Part shown: positions 1 through 9,505 of the stretch, piece after piece | Numbering within the stretch: position 1 is the stretch's first letter | Layout: each line of letters starts with the position of its first letter | NCBI GenBank assembly: GCA_031265205.1 | Contig: JAISCZ010000034.1 | Span: 1 to 40,477, forward strand | DNA length: 40,477 nt | Source of the DNA: Deltaproteobacteria bacterium | GTDB taxonomy: Bacteria; Desulfobacterota; Desulfarculia; Adiutricales; Adiutricaceae | Reading direction: 5' to 3' | Made by a program: the position numbers and the translations under genes | Notes under the pieces: generated by a model | Databases searched by the model: none | What the model saw: the letters and a program-made list of their open reading frames with translations, nothing else | What the model was told of the DNA's origin: nothing

Positions 1-280
1 TAAGCGAGCCTCGGAAGTCTTTTAAGCTTATTCTCTCCAACTGACAGCTCCTCCGACTTAACCACTGAGGAACCTTACCACCTTAATTTGAACTTGTCTA
101 CCTTTTTTTTGGGACACCCGTCCAAAATTGCTATCTTGACTTGTCCCATTTTTGGTATTGATTCTGTCCTGCGTCATTTGAGTTTGACCCCCCATGCCGT
201 TATGTGAGCGGCCCGTCGCTAACGTCCGCTCCCCTCAGGCGCTGGAATTCTCTCTCTGGCCATCGTCTCTCAGGCTAATA

Positions 281-410
281 GCGTAACCCAGTCAATTCCA
301 GAACTCTGAATTAATCCCCCCGCCGCCCTTGCCCGGCTAAGCTCTTACCGCGCGGTGTAACGGCGCGCAGAAAAGAATGCCCAGGCTATATTTTTTCCTG
401 TCCCGCCCCA
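281..410 (+). repeat. Dispersed degenerate repeat, copy A
   Basis: This stretch aligns by eye with about 16274-16401 (copy C) and, over its first 75 or so bases, with about 15271-15356 (copy B). The shared core runs ...gcgt..c..t.aattCCAGAAcTCTgAAT...CCcCCgCCgCC...GCCcGGCtA. Copy A then has a weak GC-rich stem (CGCGC...GCGCG) and an aatgcccag...gtcccgcccc tail that matches atgcccagtcccaccccc in copy C. The family is unknown to me. Confidence 0.5.
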
Positions 411-465
411 GTGAACACCGAAAGCGACCACATGGCCAAGACAATGTCACCTAATAAAAGAATAT

Positions 466-562
466 GCGAATATAAGATAATAGTTAAATTTTTATAACTT
501 TTTTAATTATTTAAATAAAAAAATAGATATTTGTAAATATATTTTAATGATTATATTATATA
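466..562. promoter_or_regulatory. AT-rich stretch, possible promoter region
   Basis: About 95 bases are almost entirely A and T inside an otherwise GC-richer region, with many overlapping TATAAT-like words such as tatattatata at 550-560. It is the only sharply AT-rich block upstream of the BREX genes, so it may hold their promoter or an attachment or silencing site for nucleoid proteins. No single -35/-10 pair can be chosen from sequence alone. Confidence 0.35.
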
Positions 563-1030
563 AAAAGAGTAAACATGGAAGGAGTGAGGTGTGTTCAAGG
601 CAGAGGGAGTCTCTGCAAGGGCGGGCAGGCGAGGCGGCAGTTGCTTTGCCTCGCGAAAGTAGATACAATTGTCGTTCGGTGGGTTTTCCCCGGCTCGGAG
701 GCGACGCGCCATTGCCGACTCTGTTTTTGTTAACCCCGGAGCCAGCACCGCGCGGGCGTGAACAAATCAAAAGGTTATATTGGATCTAACCGAAAGCCCG
801 CCTATGAAATTTTGGTCACATTTTTCTTTTTCGGGACTTTCTTCCGCTTCACTAAGGCGAAGGCTCATTTGTCACAGAGGTGCGGAGATGTTTTAGTACC
901 TTATTTTAGTCCCTTCGTTCCTTCGTTGGATGGCTTTTTCTCGACGATAGTGATCGCCTCTCTGGAATATCCCCTTCAAAGTACTTTCAATGCCTTGAAT
1001 ACGGTATTTCACGTACTTCGACGCGGCGAA

Positions 1031-1218
1031 ATGGCAATCCGCTGAGAAGTTGGAGCGAATATCTGAATTTAAACGACGAGACGGTTTACAAAGGGCTTGA
1101 ACAACGGGCAATGCCCGGCCATCGCGTTAGCCGTGGAAGGATGTTCGAACAAGACGAAGTGGATGAATGGGTCCGTTCCGGTGGCGCGGCTTACAAATCA
1201 GATAAACCGGACATCTAG
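1031..1218 (+). pseudogene. HTH (excisionase/MerR-type) DNA-binding protein, 5' end broken
   Basis: The frame ending at the stop 1216-1218 encodes a recognisable small winged-helix domain of the excisionase type: WSEYLNLNDETVYKGLEQ, then MPGHRVSRGRMFEQDEVDEW, which corresponds to the usual recognition helix, wing and final DEW helix. This frame is open back to a stop at 907-909 but has no ATG, GTG or TTG. An ATG at 1031 lies in another frame and stops after four codons (MAIR), just where the first helix should begin, so a small indel near 1043-1050 probably broke the gene. A CTG start at 1042 is possible but unlikely. It lies 15 nt before brxF, and a small HTH protein in that place would suit a regulator of the BREX operon. 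Confidence 0.55.
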
Positions 1219-1233
1219 CGGTAAGGAGCGACC

Positions 1234-1749
1234 GTGGCCGAGTCGATTCATGACAAGATAAAACGATCCGTCCAGGCGGCCGAAGGCCTGTATCACCGAC
1301 TGGTGTTGCTGGTGGGCGAGACCAATTCCGGCAAGACCGGCGTTCTTCGAGATATTGCCGAGGAGTTCGGCTCATCTGTCGTCAATGTTAATTTGGCGCT
1401 CTCAGGCGAACTACTTGAGCTAACCGGAAAGCAGCGGTCGCTTCGGTTGCCGGGAATTCTTGGAGAAATCGCGAACCAGGCCCAGTCACCAGTGGTGCTG
1501 GATAATCTTGAACTCCTCTTCGATAAGAATCTCCAGCAAGACCCATTGCGTTTGCTGCAGGGGATTTCGAGAAATAGGGCGGTGGTGGCGTCATGGAATG
1601 GGACCATGAATTCCGGGCGGCTTTTATACGCTGAACCTGGCCATCCAGAGCACCGTTGCTATGACTCTTTTGACGCGCTGATTGTGAATACAGATGGCGC
1701 GGCTACAATCAGTACGGAAAAAAACTCAAGAGAGGCTGGGAACGCGTGA
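1234..1749 (+). CDS. brxF: BREX type 3 P-loop protein BrxF
   Basis: This 171-aa ATPase-like protein has a Walker A motif GETNSGKT at residues 28-35 and a Walker B-like [11 protein letters not shown] ending near residue 96, so it is a small single-domain P-loop protein. Size, motifs and position as first gene before brxC match BrxF of type 3 BREX systems; its molecular role in defence is not settled. The GTG start is preceded by AAGGAG at 1223-1228 with suitable spacing. Its TGA overlaps the GTG start of brxC in a GTGA junction, implying translational coupling. The name rests mainly on operon context plus the P-loop. Confidence 0.8.
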   Translation: MAESIHDKIKRSVQAAEGLYHRLVLLVGETNSGKTGVLRDIAEEFGSSVVNVNLALSGELLELTGKQRSLRLPGILGEIANQAQSPVVLDNLELLFDKNLQQDPLRLLQGISRNRAVVASWNGTMNSGRLLYAEPGHPEHRCYDSFDALIVNTDGAATISTEKNSREAGNA

Positions 1750-4700
1750 AATACGAAGACCTTATTCAGTTTGAGCCGATTGAGTCGGTCGTTCAGTTGC
1801 GTGACGCGGACAAATCTAGCGCAGCGCGCGCCCTCGTGAACGCGTACGTCATTTCGGATGAAATGGCCGATCGGCTCGCGCAAGTTGTTATCCCGCAGTT
1901 ACAGTTCGAGCGGCCAGCCGACAATAAGGGGCTGCTCGTCGTGGGAAATTACGGTACCGGTAAGTCTCACTTGATGTCAGTGGTCTCCGCGCTCGCAGCG
2001 GACGCCTCCCTGCTGGAAGGATTGAGCCGCGCCGACATCCACGAAGCGGTCGCTCAGATAGCCGGTCGTTTTAAGGTTATCCGTATCGAGATAGGAGCCA
2101 CCACCATGTCCCTCCGCGACATTCTGGTGGCCGAAATGGAAGATCATCTTGAAAAACTAGGCGTGGAGTACGCGTTTCCCGGAATAGAAACCATCACTAA
2201 CCACAAACGAGCCTTCGAAGACATGATGGCCAAATTTGGCGAAGTTTTTCCCGAATTTGGTCTACTACTTGTGGTCGATGAGCTGCTTGACTACCTGCGT
2301 TCCCGCAAGGACCAGGAGCTGATTCTTGACCTCAACTTCCTCCGCGAGATTGGCGAGATATGCAAGGATTTACGCTTCCGGTTCATCGCTGGCGTGCAGG
2401 AAGCCATTTTTGACAGCCCGCGCTTTGCCTTTGCCGCCGGTAGTATCCGCCGGGTGAAGGATCGCTTCGAACAGATCCGAATCGCTCGAAATGACGTAAA
2501 ATTCGTCGTGGCCGAGCGCCTTCTCAAGAAAACCGCCGAGCAACAGGCGAAGATTCGCGACTATCTGATTCCTTTTGCCAAATATTACGACGGGTTTAGC
2601 GAGCGTATTGATGAGTTTGTCCGGCTTTTTCCGGTGCACCCTGACTACGTTGACACCTTCGAACGGATTACTGTAGTGGAAAAGCGTGAGGTTCTTAAGA
2701 CCTTGTCCATGAGCATGAAAGGTCTCTTGGGCAATGACGCATCTCCTCTCCCTCCCCCCCCCCCCGTCTGATCGCCTTCGATAGCTACTGGAATACGATT
2801 AAGCAAAACCCCTCGTTTCGCGCCATCCCCGAGATCCGGGCGGTCATTGATTGCAGCCAAGTTCTGGAATCCCGCGTCGAAAACGCCATCACCCGCAAGC
2901 AGTACAAGCCAATGGCGTTGCGCCTGATCTACGCGTTGTCCGTCCATCGCCTCACCACCGGCGACATCCACGCGCCCATGGGCGCGACCGCCGAAGAACT
3001 GCGCGATCGCCTCTGTCTGTTTGACCCGTTGATTGACGAAATGGGTGGCGATGAGCCTGACAAGGATCTGCGGACTCTTGTGGAAACTATTCTACGCGAA
3101 ATCCACAAAACGGTCAGCGGCCAGTTCATTTCGTACAACGCCGACAATCGCCAATATTATCTCGATCTGAAAAAGACCGACGACTTCGACGCTCTGATCG
3201 ATAAACGGGCTGAAAGTCTGGACCAGTCTCAGCTCGATCGCTTCTATTACGAGGCGCTCAAAAGGCTAATGGAATGCCAAGATGTCACGTATGTGAACGG
3301 TTACAAGATTTGGGAGCATGAACTGGTTTGGCGGGAGCGCAAGGCAGCCCGTTCTGGCTACCTCTTTTTCGGCGCTCCCAACGAGCGCTCTACCGCCGTG
3401 CCGCAGCGAGACTTTTATCTCTACTTCATCCAGCCTAACGATCCACCGCGTTTCAAGGACGACAAGGCTAACGACGAAGTTTTCTTCCGCTTGAAAGGCG
3501 TCGATGAAGAGTTTCAGACTTCGTTGGAGAGCTACGCGGCCGCTTTGGACCTTGCGACCATCTCATCGGGCTACGCCAAGGCCACTTATGAATCAAAAGC
3601 CAACGGCTTCCTTAAGAAGCTGGTCCAATGGCTGCAAAAACATATGGTCGAGGTCTACGAGGTCACCTATCAGGGCCGCGCAAAGACAATGACCGAATGG
3701 GCCAAGGGCAAATCAATTCGCGACCTGTCCGGCCTGTTGCCCCACGAGACGATCAACTTCCGCGATCTGGTCAACGCCATCGCCGGCATCTGCCTGGCCC
3801 CAAACTTCGAGAACCAAGCCCCAGCCTATCCAAATTTTTCGGTATTGATTACCGGCGATAATCGCGCCCAGGCCGCGCGGGACGCTCTTCGGGCCATTGC
3901 CGGGCAGAATCGCGCCAAGCAAGCCATAGCCGTGTTGGATGCCTTGGAGCTGCTCGACGGCGAAAAGATCGCCCCCGACAAGTCAAAGTACGCCAAGTTC
4001 ATCATCGATGCCGTCAAGGCTAAGGGCCACAACCAGGTGGTCAACCGTGGCGAGATCATCAAGGATGATCATGGACTTGAATACATGAACCCTGGCGGCT
4101 CGCGCCTGGAGCCGGAATGGGCTGTCGTCCTGGTTGCCGCGCTGGTCTATTCCGGCGACACCGTGCTCTCCGTAGCGGGCAAGAAATTTGACGCCACTGG
4201 GTTGCGGCAACTGGCCGAGACCAGCATGGATGAGTTGATCCGCTTTAAACATCTGGAGCGGCCCAAGGAATGGAACCTGCCCGCACTTAAAGCGCTGTTC
4301 GAGTTGCTCGGCATGACGCCGGGCATGGCTCACCTAGTCACCCAAGGTAAGGAGGAGCCGGTGCAGAGCCTACAACAGGCTGTGGGTAAGACTGTCAAGC
4401 GTATCGTTATGACTCAGCAGACTCTACGCGAAGGGATTTCCTTCTGGGGCTTGGATCTGCTCTCGGGCGCCGGGCTGGACGGCAAGGCCAGCGGGCTGGA
4501 CGATGCCAAGAGCTTCTTTGAGTCGCTTCAGCCCTACTCCTCGCCTGGTAAGCTTAAAAACTTCCGATACGTCGTTCCCGAGATTTTAGCCCACGAAAAT
4601 AGCTTAAAAACGCTCGATGAGATAGACGCCTTAGGAGAGTTCATCGTGGCCCACAGCCAGGCGGCGTTATGGCTTTCAACCGCCGAGGAGGTGTTGCCTG

Positions 4701-5485
4701 ATGGCCATGTTTGGGTGGCTCGCGTGAAGGTCACCCGGCAAGATGTGTTGGACGACCTCAAGCGGGCCGAGTTAAGCGAGTTGGCCAGTCTGTCCCAGAG
4801 CGTCGGTGTTGAGTTGCAAAAGCTCAAGAGAGATTTTATCGTCGCCTACATTGGCTTGCACGCCAGAGCTCGAATGGGCGTGAAGGATGACAGGCGCAAG
4901 GATGGCTTGCTCAATGATCAGCGTTTGCGTATCTTGCGCGACCTGGCTGGTATCGACTTAATGCCTCGGCAGCGACTCGCCGGTTTTCAGAACCGCCTGG
5001 CCGGGCTGAAGAGCTGCTTCGCTCTCACCGAGCAAGACCTCTGCGTTAAACCCATCTGCCCGCATTGTGGGTTCAAGCCGTCGGTGGAAGCCGGCGAGGC
5101 GACTGGTTCGCCGGCGCTCGACCAGATGGATACCGAACTTGATGCCATGGTGGAGGACTGGACATCCACCATTCTCGGAAATTTGGGAGACCCGAGTACC
5201 AAGGCCAACATGGAGTTGCTAAAGGCCGACGACCGCGAGCCTTTGGAGACCTTCATTAAGTCAAAGGAACTGCCGGCGCCGCTGGACAATAATTTCGTTC
5301 ACGCCCTTAAGGAAGCGCTCTCCGGCCTGGTCAAGGTCACCGTCAACCCGCGGGAACTCCAGCGGGCTCTACAGGTCACCGGCGGCCCGGCCTCCCCGGC
5401 GGAGATGAAGAAGCGGTTTGAGGAGTATATAGATCGGATCACTAAGGGTAATGACCCGATTAAAGTGCGAATCGTCATGGAGTGA
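1746..5485 (+). CDS. brxC: BREX ATPase BrxC (DUF6079 type), split by a frameshift at a poly-C tract
   Basis: The first segment (1746-2771, 341 aa) carries the AAA+-like core: Walker A GNYGTGKS at residues 67-74 and Walker B LLLVVDEL ending near residue 180. It ends artificially in a proline run and TGA at 2769-2771. The rest continues in the +2 frame from about 2768 ([13 protein letters not shown]...) to 5485 and includes a CPHC zinc-binding pair near the C-terminus. Changing the C run from 12 to 10 or 13 rejoins the frames; with 10 C the protein is 1245 aa, close to what is expected for BrxC/PglY of type 3 BREX. BrxC is an essential large ATPase of BREX. As read, only a truncated N-terminal ATPase domain would be made. 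The downstream frame has an ATG at 2912 but no obvious ribosome binding site. This may be phase variation, inactivation or a sequencing error. Confidence 0.85.
2754..2765 (+). repeat. Homopolymer of 12 C inside brxC
   Basis: Twelve consecutive C follow ctctccct and precede gtctgatcg. The tract sits exactly where the brxC reading frame changes from frame 3 to frame 2. With 12 C translation stops six bases after the tract; 10 or 13 C would restore the full gene. Runs of this length are classic slipped-strand hotspots and also hard to sequence accurately. It encodes a proline linker between the ATPase core and the rest of the protein. Confidence 0.95.
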
Positions 5486-5491
5486 AGATTC

Positions 5492-6265
5492 ATGGCTCTC
5501 GAGGAATTGACTATCCGGCGGCAGACTGTCGAATGGGGTGATATCGAATTCAAGAAAGCGGCTTGGGTCGCGCCTATAGGTTCGCTGGTAATTGTGAGCC
5601 TCTCGGCAAACGCGGCGAGCGAACACTTGGTATATGGCGTGGAACAAGTTAACGGTATGTTCGCATTCACCGACACAGCCGATGCTGTTGAAGTTCGATA
5701 TACCATTCATGATTGGGCGCGCTCTCAGAATAAGAGCAGCGCGTTCTCGCAAGGTTATGGTTCGTCGCCCACATTGACTGAAGATGCGTTGTTAGCGATC
5801 TATTCATATGAGACAATACTCGACGAAATGTCAGAGTTTTTTGATCGTTTTTTGCGCGAGCCGTTCATCGTCCGTTCAGAATCCCAGTTTCTAGCGCGAG
5901 ACAGGCTGGACGCGTATCTTTTTGACCAGGAAGCGAGCGTTTTTGTCTATCTGATCAGCTATGGGGAGATCGAGCTGGCTTATGTGAAGGCGCTCGCAGG
6001 CCTTGCTGGAGAGGATACAATAGATCTTGCGCTATTATTCGATGTACACACATTGGCTATGACTAAAGGCAAAAGCGCAAACTTGTACGGTCAAGGTGAA
6101 TGGTTACGTATCCATTTTTTATCTCCCGTTCGAGTGTTTTGGCGCGTGGATTTTATGAGCGTAAAGAGCTATTTCAGCAAAATAACGTTCGTAAATTTGT
6201 TATCTAAAGCGTGGATTGGCACAGCATCGAAAGAATCCTACGCGCTACAGGATCTCTATCAGTAA
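5492..6265 (+). CDS. Unknown 257-aa protein inside the BREX operon
   Basis: The gene starts with ATG six bases after brxC stops and reads in the same direction as the BREX genes, but I do not recognise the product. The protein looks soluble, with no signal peptide or clear membrane segment. Its N-terminal half is mixed beta-like sequence with many aromatic and acidic residues, and its middle is helical (residues 95-185). No catalytic motif stands out. A gene at this position, between brxC and pglX, is not part of the standard type 3 BREX order. Base use looks more AT-rich than brxC, suggesting a separate origin. It may be an accessory BREX factor, an independent defence gene or a passenger. 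Confidence 0.75.
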   Translation: MALEELTIRRQTVEWGDIEFKKAAWVAPIGSLVIVSLSANAASEHLVYGVEQVNGMFAFTDTADAVEVRYTIHDWARSQNKSSAFSQGYGSSPTLTEDALLAIYSYETILDEMSEFFDRFLREPFIVRSESQFLARDRLDAYLFDQEASVFVYLISYGEIELAYVKALAGLAGEDTIDLALLFDVHTLAMTKGKSANLYGQGEWLRIHFLSPVRVFWRVDFMSVKSYFSKITFVNLLSKAWIGTASKESYALQDLYQ

Positions 6266-6301
6266 TTTTTGAAGACTGTCAAAGCAGAGGCCATCGCTAT
6301 C

Positions 6302-6370
6302 ATGTCAAAGGAAGACACTGAACTACGCGCGGATAATGAAGAAATAGAAGAGGAAGCGCTCAATGGTTAA
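6302..6370 (+). CDS. Possible 22-aa acidic leader peptide before pglX
   Basis: A short frame starting at ATG 6302 encodes MSKEDTELRADNEEIEEEAL plus two residues and stops at 6370, overlapping the pglX start at 6363. The acidic composition and the overlap would fit a coupling leader peptide or the trimmed end of a lost gene, but a chance frame is quite possible. No strong ribosome binding site precedes it. Confidence 0.25.
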   Translation: MSKEDTELRADNEEIEEEALNG

Positions 6371-9122
6371 AATTTTTTCATCGAAAGTGACTTCGTCACT
6401 CTCTGGACCGGTGGAATGCCTCGGTCAGACATTCGCCAGCGATAGCGACCGGCGCGATCACTTCCGAAAGCTGCTCGCTGAAAAATTGAAAGATCCGGCG
6501 TTCCGCAATCAGGAAGGTTTCCCACATGGCACAGATGAGGCAATCATAGCCATGTCCGATCCACCGTATTATACCGCTTGCCCTAATCCATGGTTGGCGG
6601 ATTTTATCGCGCATTACGCAAAAATCAAAGGCCCGGATACGAAATACAATCGCGAACCGCTGGCGGTTGACGTGAGCGTGGGCAAAACAGACGCGATTTT
6701 TAAGGCCCATTCGTACCATACTAAGGTGCCGCATTTAGCTATCGTGCCGTCTATCCTGCACTACACCCAGCCTGGTGACGTTGTGTTGGATGGTTTTGCT
6801 GGTTCAGGTATGACTGGTGTGGCCGCGAAATGGTGCGGCGCTGCCCCTGCCAGTTATCGATTCGGGTTGGAACTGGCATGCAAACATGAAGGCCGTTCCG
6901 CGCCGCGATGGGGCGCGCGCCAGGCTGTGCTCAACGACCTTTCGCCCGCCGCCACCTTCATAGCCGCGAACTACAACATTCCGTTCGATGTGGAAGCTTT
7001 TGCCAAAGCGGGCAGGCAACTGCTAAAAGACGTTGAGCGAAGCGTCGGCTGGATGTATGAGACGCTGCACAGCGACGGTAAGACCAAAGGGCGCGTCGAA
7101 TATACGGTGTGGAGTGAGATATTCAGTTGCCCGGAATGCGCGGGGACGGTAAATTTTATTAATACGGCGCTGGACGACGAAAGCAAGCGCGTGCGCGACG
7201 TGTTCCCGTGCCCGCACTGCGGCGTGGAATTGAATAAGGACAGGTTGGAGCGCGTATTTGAAACACGTGTCGATCCGGCTACGGGAAAAATGTGGAAAAG
7301 AGTGAAATTCCAGCCTTCTATTGTCGTCTACAAGATCGATAAGGCGAGATTTGAGAAGGATCCAGACGCGATCGACTTAGCTGTGCTAGCCAAAATCGAT
7401 GATTTGCCGTTGCCCGAGTCCGTACCGACGAGCCGATTTCCCATTGAGGAAATGTCCCATGGCTCACGGATTGCGCCCAAGGGTTTCACCCACGTCCATC
7501 ACCTCTATCTGCCACGAGCGGCTCAGGCCATGGGTAAATTGTGGGAAAATGCAAACGCGCATCCCGAACCGCGAGTTCGCGCTTTCCTGCTTTTCATGGT
7601 CGAACAGGCGATTTGGGGCTTGTCGGTTTTTAATCGATATTGCCCGACGCATTTCTCCCAAGTCAATTCACAATTGAATGGTGTCTATTACATCGCTTCA
7701 CAGCATGCCGAATGTAGCCCTTGGTACAACCTTATTGGAAAGCTAGATCGGCTCGCCAAGACTTTCCAATCTTTTAAGTCAACTCCGAATGTTGTGGTGA
7801 CAACCGGTACAGCTGCCAGACTTCCTCTGTCCGACGATTCGATTGATTACATCTTCACTGACCCGCCTTTCGGCGAAAACATCTATTACGCCGATCTGAA
7901 TTTTCTCGTCGAGGCTTGGCACGGTGTCGTCACTGACGCGATGCCAGAGGCAATTATCGACAAATTCAAGCGCAAAGCGTTGCATGAATATCAACTTCTG
8001 ATGCAACGCTGCTTCGCCGAATACCAACGCGTGCTTAAGCCTGGTCGCTGGATGACGGTAGTATTTTCCAACAGCAAGGCGATTGTGTGGAACGCAATTC
8101 AGCTATCTTTGCAGCATGCAGGCTTCGTGGTGGCCGAGGTCACGACGCTGGACAAGATGCAAGGCAGCTATCGGCAAGTCACTTCCACCACCGCCGTGAA
8201 GCAGGACTTGGTGATTTCCGCTTACAAACCCGATGGCTGTTTTGAAGAGCGCTTCCAAGAGGAGGCGCAAACCGAAGAAGGCGCATGGGATTTTATCCGC
8301 GCCCATTTAAAATATCTACCGGTAGCCAAAAAACAGGGCACCTTGATGCAATTCGTATCGGCGCGCGACCCACGCGTTCTGTTTGATCAGATGGTAGCCT
8401 ACTATGTTTTGAAAGGATTTCAGGTTCCCATTTCCAGCCCAGATTTTCAGATTGGATTGAAACAGAGATTTAGTGAACGCGATGGCATGTATTTTCTGCC
8501 AGATCAAGCTATAGAGTATGATAAGCAGCGCTTGCTTTCTCAATATATGGAAGACATTGCCTTATTTATTCAAGACGAAACATCAGCGCGGCAATGGTTG
8601 TTACGTCTTCTGACAGACAAACCACAGACTTATCAAGATATACACCCGCGGTTTATGAGAGAACTGGCGGGATGGAATAAACACGAAAAAATGTTGGAAC
8701 TTTCCACCTTGCTTGAGCAAAATTTCCTTCGTTTCGACGGACGGGGAGAAGTGCCAAATCAGATTCATAGCTATTTGTCTACCAATTGGCCTGAACTCCG
8801 AAATCGGCCAAAAGATGATTCGGCGCTGGTAGCAAAGGCTCGCGACCGCTGGTACGTGCCCGATCTCAACAAGGCGGGTGACCTGGAGAAGTTGCGTGAA
8901 AAGACTTTGCTTAAGGAGTTTGGGGAGTACAAAGAGAGCAAGAAGAAAATCAAAATCTTCCGTCTGGAGGCTCTCCGCGCTGGATTCAAAAAAGCTTGGC
9001 AGGATCGCGACTACGCCGTCATCGTCGCCGTGGCTGAAAAAATAGCTACCAACATCCTTGAAGAAGATCCCAAGCTGCTTATGTGGTACGATCAGGCGCT
9101 AACAAGAATGGGAAGAGAATAA
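6363..9122 (+). CDS. pglX: BREX type 3 DNA methyltransferase PglX (PglXI class)
   Basis: This 919-aa protein is a DNA amino-methyltransferase, expected to methylate adenine at the BREX recognition site and so mark host DNA as self. It has a DPPYY motif at residues 66-70, the AdoMet-binding DGFAGSGMTG at 143-152, a zinc-ribbon-like insertion with CPEC (256-259) and CPHC (283-286), and a second DPPFGEN at 500-506 followed by typical late MTase sequence (LKPGRWMTVVFSNS). The position between brxC and the helicase matches type 3 BREX, so I assign the PglXI class. The C-terminal third (after about 620) has no motif I can name and probably recognises DNA. The target sequence cannot be told from the sequence. 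Its TAA overlaps the next ATG. Confidence 0.88.
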   Translation: MVKIFSSKVTSSLSGPVECLGQTFASDSDRRDHFRKLLAEKLKDPAFRNQEGFPHGTDEAIIAMSDPPYYTACPNPWLADFIAHYAKIKGPDTKYNREPLAVDVSVGKTDAIFKAHSYHTKVPHLAIVPSILHYTQPGDVVLDGFAGSGMTGVAAKWCGAAPASYRFGLELACKHEGRSAPRWGARQAVLNDLSPAATFIAANYNIPFDVEAFAKAGRQLLKDVERSVGWMYETLHSDGKTKGRVEYTVWSEIFSCPECAGTVNFINTALDDESKRVRDVFPCPHCGVELNKDRLERVFETRVDPATGKMWKRVKFQPSIVVYKIDKARFEKDPDAIDLAVLAKIDDLPLPESVPTSRFPIEEMSHGSRIAPKGFTHVHHLYLPRAAQAMGKLWENANAHPEPRVRAFLLFMVEQAIWGLSVFNRYCPTHFSQVNSQLNGVYYIASQHAECSPWYNLIGKLDRLAKTFQSFKSTPNVVVTTGTAARLPLSDDSIDYIFTDPPFGENIYYADLNFLVEAWHGVVTDAMPEAIIDKFKRKALHEYQLLMQRCFAEYQRVLKPGRWMTVVFSNSKAIVWNAIQLSLQHAGFVVAEVTTLDKMQGSYRQVTSTTAVKQDLVISAYKPDGCFEERFQEEAQTEEGAWDFIRAHLKYLPVAKKQGTLMQFVSARDPRVLFDQMVAYYVLKGFQVPISSPDFQIGLKQRFSERDGMYFLPDQAIEYDKQRLLSQYMEDIALFIQDETSARQWLLRLLTDKPQTYQDIHPRFMRELAGWNKHEKMLELSTLLEQNFLRFDGRGEVPNQIHSYLSTNWPELRNRPKDDSALVAKARDRWYVPDLNKAGDLEKLREKTLLKEFGEYKESKKKIKIFRLEALRAGFKKAWQDRDYAVIVAVAEKIATNILEEDPKLLMWYDQALTRMGRE

Positions 9123-9391
9123 TGACTAGAGCGGATTTACTGATTCACCTTGCCAAATCAGGCATGGGTATTGACAAGAGCTCGTTTAGGTATGCCCCCG
9201 ATGCGATCGTCGCCGAAGATCGAACCAATTGGCGCGACGCGGATTGCCTAACTGTAAAGCGAGGATCTATCCAAAAAGGTATCTTCTATGATCAAAGAGC
9301 AGAGTCGTTCATAGACGATAATTTCATTGAAATCAAAGCGTACTACCTTTGGCACGCTGTAAAAATACAGAACCCCTTCGCGAACGGATAG
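9122..9391 (+). CDS. Unknown 89-aa protein between pglX and brxHII
   Basis: I chose the ATG at 9122, which overlaps the pglX stop (TAATG), over an earlier in-frame GTG at 9083 inside pglX; the overlap suggests coupled translation. The product begins MTRADLLIHLAKSGMGIDKS and is a soluble 89-aa protein with no motif I recognise. Its stop is followed by about 115 bases before brxHII, the largest gap in the operon, which may mean part of it was lost. It could be a small BREX accessory protein or an inserted gene of another function. Confidence 0.6.
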   Translation: MTRADLLIHLAKSGMGIDKSSFRYAPDAIVAEDRTNWRDADCLTVKRGSIQKGIFYDQRAESFIDDNFIEIKAYYLWHAVKIQNPFANG

Positions 9392-9505
9392 GTCGCGTTT
9401 TTGAAGTGGCCTAGGCTATTGGCATCGCGGTTATATGCGTAATACGAATGAGAATCGCGCTCGTGACACAAAATCAACAAGCAAGAGAGCAATGTAGAGG
9501 TTAAT

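Larger units (their letters stand above)
1..909. other. Gene-poor left flank of the BREX island
   Basis: I see no convincing gene here; the open frames on both strands are short and resemble nothing I know. It holds a copy of the dispersed repeat (about 281-410), an AT-rich stretch (about 466-562) and, near 100-190, several short GTCC-type words (gggacacccgtcc, ttgtccca, ctgtcctgcg) that recall the ends of insertion sequences, though no transposase remains. A small inverted repeat GGTTA...TAACC lies at about 773-787. The BREX operon promoter probably lies somewhere in the AT-rich part, but I cannot fix it. Confidence 0.5.

Noticed and set aside
758-1045. 95-aa + strand frame before the HTH remnant
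   Set aside because: Its sequence resembles no protein and it ends in the MAIR-stop that belongs to the suspected broken HTH start.
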